11,883 nucleotides of DNA from Fimbriimonadia bacterium (GTDB lineage: Bacteria > Armatimonadota > Fimbriimonadia > Fimbriimonadales > Fimbriimonadaceae). The stretch covers positions 1 to 11,883 of the forward strand of contig JALGXY010000262.1 of assembly GCA_029824495.1 (NCBI GenBank). Reading direction: 5' to 3'. Shown piece after piece: positions 1 to 6,981 of the stretch (its first letter is position 1; each line of letters starts with the position of its first letter). A program made the translations under genes and the position numbers. The notes beneath the pieces were generated by a model. The model saw only the letters and a list, made by a program, of their open reading frames with translations. It searched no databases and had not been told where the DNA came from.

Positions 1-140
1 AGCAGCTCACCTACGAAGAGGCGGCAAACGCCATGGATGTGCCGATCGGAACCGTTCGATCCAGGCTCTTCCGGGCAAGAACAATGTTGAGAAAACGACT
101 GACACCCGTCACCGGGAAACTCGAAGGAGCACTCTCATGA
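1..140 (+). CDS. ECF RNA polymerase sigma factor, C-terminal fragment (sigma-70 region 4)
   Basis: Only the last 45 codons are inside the window; the first complete codon is at base 3 and the stop TGA is at 138-140. The peptide starts QLTYEEAANAMDVPIGTVRS and continues with RLFRARTMLRKRL. This is the classic region 4.2 helix-turn-helix of extracytoplasmic-function sigma factors: 'LTYEEAA' is the first helix, 'VPIGTVRSRLFRAR' the recognition helix that contacts the -35 element. A short tail of about 13 residues follows. The stop overlaps the start of the next gene (ATGA, 4 bases), the usual arrangement of an ECF sigma gene with its anti-sigma gene. Regions 2 and 3 lie upstream of the window, so the ECF subgroup cannot be assigned. 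Confidence 0.9.
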   Translation, partial: QLTYEEAANAMDVPIGTVRSRLFRARTMLRKRLTPVTGKLEGALS

Positions 141-829
141 GATTCGATTGGCAAAAGTTCGAAGACGGCACTCTGGCGCCGGATGATCAGAAGAGAGCAG
201 AAGAGCTTCTCAAACACGACGAGCAGGCGCAAAAGGAGCTTGAAGGATTGAGGCATTTCAGAAAGGCAGTACGGAAGGCCGCGATGAGCGAGCCGTTCCC
301 AGAAAAGAAGCTTGAGAAGATCTTGAGCGGCGTAGCAGATCCCGAGCCCACCGGGTGGCGATGGCAGCGATTTGCCGTGCCTGGCATGGCAGCCGCGGCG
401 GTGATCGCATTCGCTCTCTTTGCAATCGGCCAGCAGAATCCGCTGAACAGCACGAAATCGACAGAGATTCGGTACGCCTTGAACGACCCAGTCCAGTTGG
501 CGACACAGGTGACTCAAAGAGCTGGGTTTACGCCGCCTGCCCTGACTCTTGCTGGACTCGGCAGCCTCGAAGGCGCCCACTGCGACGACGGCTACGCCTG
601 CTTCGACTACATGGTCGATGGCGAGATCTATCACATCACGATGCGGCTCGATCAGATGCTGCTGCAGTCATGCACAGAGAAGATCAGCAAGAACGGAATC
701 GACTATTCGGTCGGCCGCGGCATCGGCTGGTGCGATGGCACCATCACCTATATGGTCGAAGGCCCTCGGGAAGAGACCCGGTGGAGGGTTGCCGAAGCGG
801 CAGCCCACGAAGCAGCTTCGATGGTCTAA
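137..829 (+). CDS. Putative membrane-anchored anti-sigma factor
   Basis: This 230-residue protein starts at an ATG overlapping the sigma-factor stop, with a good Shine-Dalgarno AAGGAG (124-129) seven bases upstream. Residues 1-78 form a charged, helical cytoplasmic domain starting MRFDWQKFEDGTLAPDDQKR. It resembles the N-terminal domains of ECF anti-sigma factors but lacks the zinc motif (HxxxCxxC) of the ZAS subgroup. Residues 79-98 are a single transmembrane helix (FAVPGMAAAAVIAFALFAIG). The remaining ~130 residues should be extracytoplasmic and hold four cysteines (149, 155, 179, 199), the only cysteines in the protein, which could form two disulfides. The likely role is to hold the preceding sigma factor at the membrane until an outside signal releases it. 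Function is inferred from gene order and topology; sequence similarity to a named family is weak. The stop overlaps the stop of the convergent downstream gene. Confidence 0.72.
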   Translation: MRFDWQKFEDGTLAPDDQKRAEELLKHDEQAQKELEGLRHFRKAVRKAAMSEPFPEKKLEKILSGVADPEPTGWRWQRFAVPGMAAAAVIAFALFAIGQQNPLNSTKSTEIRYALNDPVQLATQVTQRAGFTPPALTLAGLGSLEGAHCDDGYACFDYMVDGEIYHITMRLDQMLLQSCTEKISKNGIDYSVGRGIGWCDGTITYMVEGPREETRWRVAEAAAHEAASMV

Positions 830-2211
830 GGCAGCTCGTGCCGCTCATGGAGCTTGGGGATGACTACGGTCCACCCAAGCTCTTTTTCTATCCGAGCCTT
901 CAAAGCCTCCTGGGCGTGCGGTTCACCGTGAACCAAAAATGTCTTCTTTGGCGGCTCTTTCAGGCTCGACATCCACTGGATCAGCTCATTGGAATCACCG
1001 TGGGCGGAGAGCATGTTCAGCTTCTCAATCTGCGCGCGGACCGGGATCTGCTGGCCGTGGATATAGACATCTTCAGTCCCTTCTAGGATCTCGCGTCCCA
1101 TCGTGCCTTTGGCCTGATAGCCGGTAAAGAGCAGTGTGGTCGCCGGGTCATGAATCCGGTGCTTCAGGTGGTGGATGATGCGTCCGCCGCTGCACATTCC
1201 GCTGCCGGCGATCACAACCATCGGCCCCTTCATGTGGTTGAGCTGCTTCGACATGCTGCTGTCCCGAACAAACCGGACCATGTGAGATTCGAAGGGCGAC
1301 TGCCCCCGCTCCATATCGATTTTCAGCTCCTTGTCGTGATCCTCTTTATGCTTGACATAGAGCAGTGTCGCGGCGGTGGCCATCGGGCTGTCAACGTAGA
1401 TCGGCATGCTCGGCAGTCGGCCCTCTTTCTTGAGCTCATTCATGTGCCAAAGAAGCTCCTGTGTGCGGCCGATCGCAAAGCTGGGGATCAGAACGCAGGC
1501 CCGGTCATTAAAGGCTCGCCTCAGGATCCGCTCAATCATTCCCTTGGCGTCTTCCTGGGCATGGACCCGGTCGCCATAGGTCGATTCGACAACGAGGTAC
1601 TCCCCGAAATCGGGAGCGTAGGGGTCCTTCAATATCGGGCGGTTGTAGCGCCCGATGTCTCCCGACATAATGATCCGCTGGCCATCTTTGAAGAAGATCT
1701 CGGCAAATGCTGAACCGAGGATATGACCGGCCGGTTTGAACTGAAAGCTCGCCCCGCCGGGCAGCTCCTGCCATTCAAAGTAGTTGACCTCCTTCAGCAG
1801 CTTCAGCGCCTTGCGGGCATCGGCTTCGGTGAAGAGCGGAACGGCTGGCTGGTGCCGTGAAGTGCCGTGACTGTTGTGGTACTTCGCGTCCTCTTCTTGG
1901 ATCCGGCCGCCATCGGGAAGGCTGATCTTGGCGAGCGACTTGGTGCCGGGAGTGCAGTAGATCGGGCCGCGATAGCCGAGCCTGGCCAGCCGCGGAAGAT
2001 AGCCGATGTGATCTGTGTGCCCGTGGGTCAGGACGATCGCATCGAGCCGGTCGAGATCGAACGGCAGGGGATCCCAGTTCTTTTCACGCAGCTCTCGCGG
2101 GCCCTGAAAGAGGCCGCAGTCGACCAGCACCCTCTTCTTGCCGAGCTCGAGCAGGTGACGCGAGCCCGTGACTGTCTCGGCCGCTCCATGAAACGTGATC
2201 GCCTGGGGCAT
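826..2211 (-). CDS. Beta-CASP metallo-beta-lactamase-fold RNase (COG1236/YSH1 type)
   Basis: With the start chosen here the protein has 461 residues. It carries the complete zinc site of the metallo-beta-lactamase fold: HGHTDH at 63-68, His163 in GHILGS, Asp185 in SGDIGR, and His404 in LSAHGDS. The beta-CASP insert shows ESTYGDR (209-215), IPSFAIGRTQEL (242-253), YVDSPMA (272-278), GSGMCSGGR (336-344) and FTGYQAKGTMGR (362-373). These are signatures of bacterial/archaeal CPSF-like nucleases such as Thermus TTHA0252, which cleave or degrade RNA in the cytoplasm. There is no KH domain. The frame is open to base 2307, but family members begin at 'ITFHGAAETVTGS', so ATG 2209-2211 is preferred; the upstream residues look non-coding. 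No Shine-Dalgarno is visible, but a CATACT box (2218-2223) lies six bases upstream. Family assignment is secure, the physiological RNA target unknown. The 3' end overlaps the convergent gene by 4 bases. Confidence 0.93.
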   Translation of the reverse strand: MPQAITFHGAAETVTGSRHLLELGKKRVLVDCGLFQGPRELREKNWDPLPFDLDRLDAIVLTHGHTDHIGYLPRLARLGYRGPIYCTPGTKSLAKISLPDGGRIQEEDAKYHNSHGTSRHQPAVPLFTEADARKALKLLKEVNYFEWQELPGGASFQFKPAGHILGSAFAEIFFKDGQRIIMSGDIGRYNRPILKDPYAPDFGEYLVVESTYGDRVHAQEDAKGMIERILRRAFNDRACVLIPSFAIGRTQELLWHMNELKKEGRLPSMPIYVDSPMATAATLLYVKHKEDHDKELKIDMERGQSPFESHMVRFVRDSSMSKQLNHMKGPMVVIAGSGMCSGGRIIHHLKHRIHDPATTLLFTGYQAKGTMGREILEGTEDVYIHGQQIPVRAQIEKLNMLSAHGDSNELIQWMSSLKEPPKKTFLVHGEPHAQEALKARIEKELGWTVVIPKLHERHELP

Positions 2212-2264
2212 GGCATGAGTATGCCCCGAAGCGGTTCCGGGAGTCATTGCGGCGGCACCTGTGT

Positions 2265-2270
2265 TAGATT
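2265..2270 (+). promoter_or_regulatory. Possible extended -10 box for the secreted-protein gene
   Basis: TAGATT preceded by TGT gives an extended -10 pattern (TGnTAnnnT) 45 bases before the ATG at 2316, in the 104-base gap between two divergent genes. No good -35 hexamer is found at the usual spacing. The rest of the gap shows no repeat or hairpin that I can support. Confidence 0.3.
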
Positions 2271-2315
2271 GGAGTAGAGGGTGAACGAAACGCGAAGCCA
2301 AGAACACTTACGGTC

Positions 2316-2912
2316 ATGAAGTGGGTGAAGTTCATTTTCGCTGCGATCGTGGTGCTGGTCGCCATTGACTGCATGACAGCCAATGGCGGCAAAACCCAAA
2401 TCACTCCCGTCAGCTCTTCGCCGATCGCGGGCAGGGCGATAGGAACTCCGAATCTGACAGCAACAGCCGGGCCCGTCAATGACGTTGTCTTGACCGAAAG
2501 AGCATATGGAGACTCAATTGGCCCAGTGGAGATGACGCTCAAGAACCATTCAGATGGCAGAGTCACGGTCGCCACCGCCTTCCTTTGTATCAGCCTCGAA
2601 GTCAAGAACAAGGCGGGGGAAAGCGTCCAACGGTTTCTAGACTGCCCCACGTATGGCGCCGATGAGTCCGACATTAAGGTGCTTAACAAAGGCGAGGAAT
2701 ATGTCACCAACGTTGTCTTCTATTATTGGAAGGGCGACCTCCCCCCAGGCACCTACTCAGTTCGAGCAGCCTACGACCCTCGGATCATGATCGGTACGGC
2801 CACCGGCGGCTCCCAGGCTAAGGAGTTGTTCGACGAAAACGGCGTCCTTTATGGACCGGTCTACAGTGATTGGCAAGAGTTCGAAGTCAAGACGAAACCT
2901 GATTACAAGTAA
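2316..2912 (+). CDS. Secreted or membrane-anchored protein of unknown function
   Basis: The 198-residue product starts MKWVKFIFAAIVVLVAIDCM: two lysines followed by a hydrophobic stretch (5-19), a signal peptide or N-terminal anchor. Cys20 follows it, but the context A-I-D-C is a poor lipobox, so lipoprotein status is doubtful. The mature part is rich in beta-strand patterns. Segments such as 'GPVEMTLKNHSDGRVTVATAF', 'LEVKNKAGESVQRF', 'VLNKGEEYVTNVVFYYWKGDLPPGTYSVRAAY' and 'WQEFEVKT' recall Ig-like/BsuPI-type extracytoplasmic domains, in which a 'PPGTYxVxAxY' strand is typical. That resemblance is by eye only. Two internal cysteines in the mature region could pair. No Shine-Dalgarno precedes the ATG. 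The gene diverges from the beta-CASP RNase and lies 25 bases before the phosphorylase gene, which seems to have its own -10 box. I do not recognise a specific function. Confidence 0.72.
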   Translation: MKWVKFIFAAIVVLVAIDCMTANGGKTQITPVSSSPIAGRAIGTPNLTATAGPVNDVVLTERAYGDSIGPVEMTLKNHSDGRVTVATAFLCISLEVKNKAGESVQRFLDCPTYGADESDIKVLNKGEEYVTNVVFYYWKGDLPPGTYSVRAAYDPRIMIGTATGGSQAKELFDENGVLYGPVYSDWQEFEVKTKPDYK

Positions 2913-2922
2913 CCCTCCCCGG

Positions 2923-2928
2923 TAGAAT
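2923..2928 (+). promoter_or_regulatory. -10-like box close to the phosphorylase start (leaderless layout)
   Basis: TAGAAT within GGTAGAAT lies nine bases upstream of the ATG at 2938, and no Shine-Dalgarno sits between them. Transcription starting about seven bases after this box would begin almost at the ATG, giving a leaderless mRNA. The -35 region is weak (CTGATT at 18-base spacing). Confidence 0.42.
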
Positions 2929-2937
2929 CGAACCGTC

Positions 2938-3687
2938 ATGGCGGCAAAGGCGGCGATCATCGGGGGGACAGGAATCGGCACGAGGCTGGCGAAGATTCCT
3001 GGCAGAAAGCTGCTCTGTCCGACACCTTACGGTCCGATGAGGGCCAGGATCATCGAGCACAAGGGAGTCGAGGTCGCCATAGTGGAGCGTCACTCGGCCG
3101 GGCACAAAACCCCGCCACACCAGGTCAACTATCGCGCCATTGCAGACGGCCTCAATCGCATCGGCATCAACACCTGCCTCAGCAGCGCAGCCGTCGGCAC
3201 CCTTCATCGGGACTGGAAGGTTGGCGAAATCGCCATCTGCAGCGACATGATCGACCTGACTGGGCGGCAGCTGACACTCTGTGATCGAGATGTTCAGCAC
3301 GCCCCGATGAATGATCCCTTCCCTGCCAGAACATGCCTGCTGCACACTGCCGCTGTCCAGCGGATTGAAGTGCAGACCCGCGCCGTTTACGTCGCCACCA
3401 ACGGTCCACGCTATGAATCTGAGGCGGAGATCCACATGATCGACAGGATCGGTGGGGACCTGGTCGGCATGACCGCCGCCACCGAAGCGGTTGTCATGCG
3501 AGAGGCTGATATCGAATACGGGTGCCTCGCGGTGGTGACAAACTACGCTGCAGGTATTGCCGGATCGATGCCGGAGCATGGAGAGGTGTCACACGTGATG
3601 AACACAAGAGGAGAATTGGCGGTTCAGCTTCTGCTGGATGCTGCGATCGAGGGGAGCCCATGCAAGGAATCGACCGACGAAAGTTGA
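2938..3687 (+). CDS. Purine nucleoside / methylthio-nucleoside phosphorylase (MTAP-PNP family)
   Basis: The 249-residue protein is full length for the trimeric PNP/MTAP family, which uses phosphate to split purine nucleosides into base and (5-methylthio)ribose-1-phosphate in purine or methionine salvage. Visible motifs are IIGGTGIG (7-14, phosphate loop), ERHSAGHKTPPHQVNYRA (50-67, phosphate and ribose binding), SSAAVGT (82-88), TNGPRYESEAEI (154-165), and GMTAATEA (177-184), where the usual Pro before the Glu is Thr182. The base-recognition segment reads TNYAAGI (201-207). In adenosine-type MTAPs this position is Asp (TDYD); Asn there is found in 6-oxopurine PNPs and in Pseudomonas methylthioinosine phosphorylase, whose NPAAG motif it resembles. 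Hypoxanthine/guanine nucleosides or methylthioinosine are therefore likelier substrates than methylthioadenosine. The last 28 bases overlap the DprA-like gene. Confidence 0.92.
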   Translation: MAAKAAIIGGTGIGTRLAKIPGRKLLCPTPYGPMRARIIEHKGVEVAIVERHSAGHKTPPHQVNYRAIADGLNRIGINTCLSSAAVGTLHRDWKVGEIAICSDMIDLTGRQLTLCDRDVQHAPMNDPFPARTCLLHTAAVQRIEVQTRAVYVATNGPRYESEAEIHMIDRIGGDLVGMTAATEAVVMREADIEYGCLAVVTNYAAGIAGSMPEHGEVSHVMNTRGELAVQLLLDAAIEGSPCKESTDES

Positions 3688-4541
3688 CGCTCGCTCTGGC
3701 GATGACACCAGGCATCGGCGGCAAGACGATCACGCGGATTTTCACGCGCAACGACCTGCTCGGGCGCAAGAACGATGAGTTCCTCCGATTCGGGCCGGAA
3801 GTGCTGCGCGAAGAGTACGGATTGACCCGCAAAGCTGCCGAATCCTGGTGCGGCGAACGTGAAGCCTTGCTCGAAGAAGCCGAGACGATGGAGGAGCGGT
3901 TAGATCCACTGGGTGTCCGCCTGGTCACAGCCGCCGATGCCAGTTATCCCCGGCAGGTGGAGGCGCTCGAGAAAGACCCGCCCGGCCTGCTCTATCTGCA
4001 CGGCAACGCTCGGCTGTTGGAAGCCGATACGTTCTGTGTCATGAGCTCGCGCAAATCCTCGAATGAAGCGCTGGAGCAGATCGACAAGCTGGCCGAAGAG
4101 GGCGTGCTGGCGGGCAAAACCCTCGTCGCCGGCGACGACACGCCAGAGTATCAGCGGGCAGCCGTCGTTCCCCTGCGTTGGGGTGCTCCGCGAATCATCG
4201 TGCTCGATCGAGGGCTGTTCAAGGCGCTCGGACCGGATCTGAAAGAGGAGACATTCCGCTCGGCCCGGCTCTGGCGGTACCAGTTCGACCCGAACACCGA
4301 CCTGGCGATCAGCTTCACTCACCCTGATGCAGGTTTTCATCGGAATGCCAATCGCCTTCGCGACCAGCTTGTGGGTGCTCTTTCGCTCAAGCTGACCTTT
4401 GTCGAGATCACCCCCAAAGGCAATATGGAGAAGCTGGCGATCCGGGCGATGAGAGCTGGTAGGCCGATCCGGGTTTCTGAGCTTTCTGACTGCGCTGAGC
4501 AGATGGCCCGCACCGGGGCTGAAGTCGTCCAGGTGGGTTGA
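3660..4541 (+). CDS. Degenerate DprA/Smf-like Rossmann-fold protein
   Basis: The start is ATG 3660-3662, inside the end of the phosphorylase gene, with a strong purine-rich Shine-Dalgarno (GAGGGGAG, 3649-3656); the frame stays open upstream to 3522, but that part overlaps the phosphorylase. Of 293 residues, about 8-75 match the DprA helix-hairpin-helix/SAM-like N-terminus (LALAMTPGIGGKTITRIF). Next comes the DprA entry signature, LVTAADASYPRQVEAL then DPPGLLYLHGN (88-116). In the Rossmann domain the hallmarks are eroded: VMSSRKSS (127-134) stands where DprA has a GSRxxS loop, and AGDDTPEYQRA (157-167) replaces SGxARGID. A remnant of the RNRxxSGLS motif is visible as NANRLRDQLVGALS (229-242). 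There is no C-terminal winged helix. Canonical DprA loads RecA onto incoming single-stranded DNA; whether this divergent form does so, or serves another nucleotide-binding role, is open. Confidence 0.78.
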   Translation: MQGIDRRKLTLALAMTPGIGGKTITRIFTRNDLLGRKNDEFLRFGPEVLREEYGLTRKAAESWCGEREALLEEAETMEERLDPLGVRLVTAADASYPRQVEALEKDPPGLLYLHGNARLLEADTFCVMSSRKSSNEALEQIDKLAEEGVLAGKTLVAGDDTPEYQRAAVVPLRWGAPRIIVLDRGLFKALGPDLKEETFRSARLWRYQFDPNTDLAISFTHPDAGFHRNANRLRDQLVGALSLKLTFVEITPKGNMEKLAIRAMRAGRPIRVSELSDCAEQMARTGAEVVQVG

Positions 4542-4552
4542 AAGCCAACCCA
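4534..4552. repeat. Perfect 7-bp inverted repeat between convergent genes
   Basis: TGGGTTG and CAACCCA flank a 5-base loop (AAAGC), spanning the stop codon of the DprA-like gene. The hairpin lies between convergent genes and could act as a weak terminator or mRNA-end stabiliser in either direction. No T-tract follows on either strand, so intrinsic termination is not convincing. Confidence 0.5.
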
Positions 4553-4580
4553 AGAGGGCTGCCCGGAGGAGTGGGAATGT

Positions 4581-6947
4581 TCAATTAACTGGCTTGATGT
4601 CAGCCTTCAACGCTGAGTAGCCATCAAGCTCGAAATGATCGATCCTCAGCTCGTGTTCACCGTCAAGCTCAAACTCGACAACATCGGTTTTCGGGGCATG
4701 CCAAGTCCAGTCTTCAAAGACCAGCTTTCCATCAAGCCAGACGCGGACGCCATCATCGCTCGTAAGGTTCAGCCGATACAGGCCCTTGACGGCATTTATC
4801 GTTCCGACCGCACGGGTGGAAAAGTGGTTGCTGTTGACACCTTCGGCAGGTGAACCGCCCCAGGCATAGTTGAGATTGACCGGTGTCTCTTCAGCGACCG
4901 GATCAGCATCGAAGATCGAAGCAAAGGCCGCCTCCTGCTCTCTGGGATCCTGAGTCTCGCTGTCGTAATTCCACCACTGGACCTTCCAAGCGATCGGCAG
5001 CTGTGTCCGGTTCCAGCCAAACGAAACCGGCTCTCCGGCAGGAGTTGCCACGCCGCGATAATCGATCGTCTCCTCGCCTCGATAGGTCATCTTGATCTTG
5101 ACCTGCTGCAGATCATCGGGGAATTCCAGCCGCAGTTTCCCGGGCACAGACTGTTCATCGACGGCCAGGTGCACACCAGGAGTCACCTCGCTGAGCGTCC
5201 ACTTTCCGGCCGGGCCCATCACGTCAAAGGTGATCGACTTTCGGCCTTCAGATGCCGACTCATGCCGTGGCCAGAGCAGAGGCCGTTTGAAGTCATACGG
5301 GCCCCACTCATCCACCAAGATATAGCGCCGGCCGCGGGGCGACATCGGGCTGAGGAACGGGTTCTGAGCTCCATCAACCGGGCTCGGCAGACTGGGAAGC
5401 GCGGGGGCTTTCTCCTTCTGGTAGGTGGCAACGGCTGCCTTCGCGGCGCGGGTCGGTGCGTTCAGAGGCCGCCAAGGTGTCGCAAACCTAAAACCGTAGC
5501 TGTAAGCGCTCGGCTGTGATTCATCCCGAATGACCCTGCCGGCAGGATCCATCGTCGGCTCAAACGGCATCTCGCCAGCTTTGGGGGTGGGCAGACCACT
5601 CACGCCAGGTGCAGATTTGTGCTCACGCACACCCTGCAGGGCCGTATCGATCAGACTGATCTTCGAACTGTGCTCATCGGTGGTTACCGCAGTGCCGACC
5701 GACGTAAACACTGTCCGCTTGATCTGCATTTCTCGAACTCGACGCAGGGAGATCGCTGTTTCGTAGGTGTTCCGAAAAACGGAATCGAGGACCAGGGTTC
5801 CGAACGAGTCTGTGTCTCGGAACTTGGGATAGCCCCAATTCGGGTCTTCAGACTCCTTGGTCCACATCACCAATCCCTGGCGATTGCTGTCAAACCAACC
5901 GCTCTGAATTCGGTTGTTCTGCCCGTGCTCCCAGGCTATCGCCTCTGCATTGTGGGAGAAGTAGCAGCCGTAGACCAGCGAATCGTAAGAATATCCACCC
6001 CAGATTCCGTGCCAGCACTCCATCATCAGGTTGTCGACAAAAGCGTTGCGGCTGAAAGTAGCCTCAATGCCGTTGGTGGGCGCGTGGCTGAAATCGTTGT
6101 TGTAAAGCAGGTTGTCTTGGCACCCGCCCTCCCCTGTGTCCATCGTGGTCTGCCCAGCCCAAAGAAAGAACCCGTCACCCCCGTGAGTCACCGAGTTGTA
6201 AGCGAAAACATTGCGATTTGACTGCTCGTAGATCAGGATCCCCGCTGAGTCTTGGCCACGGTTATAGACCTGGTAGCTGAACCCCCGCACGCACCAGTCA
6301 ATCTTGTTGTGGACGACCCGATTGTCGGAGCTGCGATACATGCCGAGACCGAGTGAGCTGAGAAACGAGAAGTTGTTGTCGATGACCAGTGCTCGGTCCG
6401 TTTCGGTCATCATCAGACCGTTTTGGCCGCCTTCGATGGTGCACCGCTTGACTTGGGCGCCGTCACAATCGCGCAGGTAGATGCCAGCTCCGTAGCGCAG
6501 CCATTCATCCTCTTCGTTGTGGTGGTAGCTCATCCAATCCGCCAGGTCTTCCCTCTCTTGCGTTGAGCCGAGACGCTGCTTCCAATTGTAGGAAAAGTCT
6601 CCGTCGAGAATCTTGAGCCCGGGTGCGTTGCGCGCCATCAACCCGACCTTCGCGCCATGGATCTTGGCGTTGAGAATCGTGATATTTTTGCCCTCGACGA
6701 GCAGGCCGACGCCGTTTCTTTTGTCCGGTTCAATCTCGGCTGAAGAGCACCTGATGACGGCCCCTCCAAAATCGACTGTAATGCCGTCGCCCCTGATGGT
6801 GAGGGCTGGCGAGCTGCCATCCTCAGCGCCACCGGCGAGGAGATAGTCTCCACCCTTCAGCTTGGTCGACTGTGTCAGGACAAGCCCAGTCTCGGGAGTG
6901 GTCAGTGGCTGCCCCACAACGAGGATTGAGGCTGCGAGAAGATACAT
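4581..6947 (-). CDS. Secreted right-handed parallel beta-helix protein with C-terminal PA14-like domain
   Basis: This 788-residue protein begins with a short hydrophobic segment (MYLLAASILVVGQ), probably a signal peptide lacking positive charges. Residues ~45-440 form a long run of beta-helix coils: repeating short strands with N-rich turns (GITVDFGGAVI, NITILNAKIHG, VIDNNFSFLSSLGLGMYRSSDNRVVHNKI, NVFAYNSVTHGGDGFFLW), as in NosD/pectate-lyase-like folds. A Pro-rich linker (~445-540) leads to a beta-rich module (~540-640). The C-terminus (~655-785) resembles a PA14 carbohydrate-binding domain, with YRLNLTSDDGVRVWLDGKLV (724-743) and the final HELRIDHFELDGYSALK. The likely role is binding or processing polysaccharide outside the cell, but no catalytic residues can be assigned. 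The start ATG lacks a Shine-Dalgarno; a TATCCT box lies seven bases upstream. It follows E1 beta by 34 bases on the same strand, probably with its own promoter. Confidence 0.85.
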   Translation of the reverse strand: MYLLAASILVVGQPLTTPETGLVLTQSTKLKGGDYLLAGGAEDGSSPALTIRGDGITVDFGGAVIRCSSAEIEPDKRNGVGLLVEGKNITILNAKIHGAKVGLMARNAPGLKILDGDFSYNWKQRLGSTQEREDLADWMSYHHNEEDEWLRYGAGIYLRDCDGAQVKRCTIEGGQNGLMMTETDRALVIDNNFSFLSSLGLGMYRSSDNRVVHNKIDWCVRGFSYQVYNRGQDSAGILIYEQSNRNVFAYNSVTHGGDGFFLWAGQTTMDTGEGGCQDNLLYNNDFSHAPTNGIEATFSRNAFVDNLMMECWHGIWGGYSYDSLVYGCYFSHNAEAIAWEHGQNNRIQSGWFDSNRQGLVMWTKESEDPNWGYPKFRDTDSFGTLVLDSVFRNTYETAISLRRVREMQIKRTVFTSVGTAVTTDEHSSKISLIDTALQGVREHKSAPGVSGLPTPKAGEMPFEPTMDPAGRVIRDESQPSAYSYGFRFATPWRPLNAPTRAAKAAVATYQKEKAPALPSLPSPVDGAQNPFLSPMSPRGRRYILVDEWGPYDFKRPLLWPRHESASEGRKSITFDVMGPAGKWTLSEVTPGVHLAVDEQSVPGKLRLEFPDDLQQVKIKMTYRGEETIDYRGVATPAGEPVSFGWNRTQLPIAWKVQWWNYDSETQDPREQEAAFASIFDADPVAEETPVNLNYAWGGSPAEGVNSNHFSTRAVGTINAVKGLYRLNLTSDDGVRVWLDGKLVFEDWTWHAPKTDVVEFELDGEHELRIDHFELDGYSALKADIKPVN

Positions 6948-6954
6948 TAGGCTA

Positions 6955-6960
6955 AGGATA
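6955..6960 (-). promoter_or_regulatory. -10-like box close to the beta-helix gene start
   Basis: On the minus strand TATCCT ends seven bases before the ATG at 6945-6947, in the 34-base gap after the E1 beta stop, and there is no Shine-Dalgarno. This would produce a leaderless mRNA independent of the E1 genes. The -35 match is poor. Confidence 0.33.
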
Positions 6961-6981
6961 GCCCGATCTGCTCGGCAAAAA

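Noticed and set aside
355..1086. 243-codon open frame crossing the anti-sigma gene and the RNase end
   Set aside because: Arg-rich, low-complexity composition and overlap with two real genes on both strands.
1150..1713. 187-codon open frame on the plus strand
   Set aside because: Antisense shadow of the beta-CASP RNase; no domain, no ribosome site.
2212..2307. N-terminal extension of the beta-CASP RNase (32 more residues)
   Set aside because: The frame is open, but the extension has no family similarity, no Shine-Dalgarno, and crosses the likely divergent promoter region; family members start at the ATG at 2209-2211.
2887..3579. 230-codon open frame on the minus strand
   Set aside because: Antisense shadow of the phosphorylase gene, whose motifs are unambiguous.
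3522..3659. Upstream extension of the DprA-like frame
   Set aside because: It runs through the conserved end of the phosphorylase gene, and the ATG at 3660 has a strong Shine-Dalgarno and starts right before the DprA-like domain.
3900..4553. 217-codon open frame on the minus strand
   Set aside because: Antisense shadow of the DprA-like gene; composition is typical of a GC-rich shadow frame.
4534..4580. Intrinsic terminator for the DprA-like and beta-helix genes
   Set aside because: The hairpin is real, but no T-tract follows on either strand, so it is listed only as an inverted repeat.
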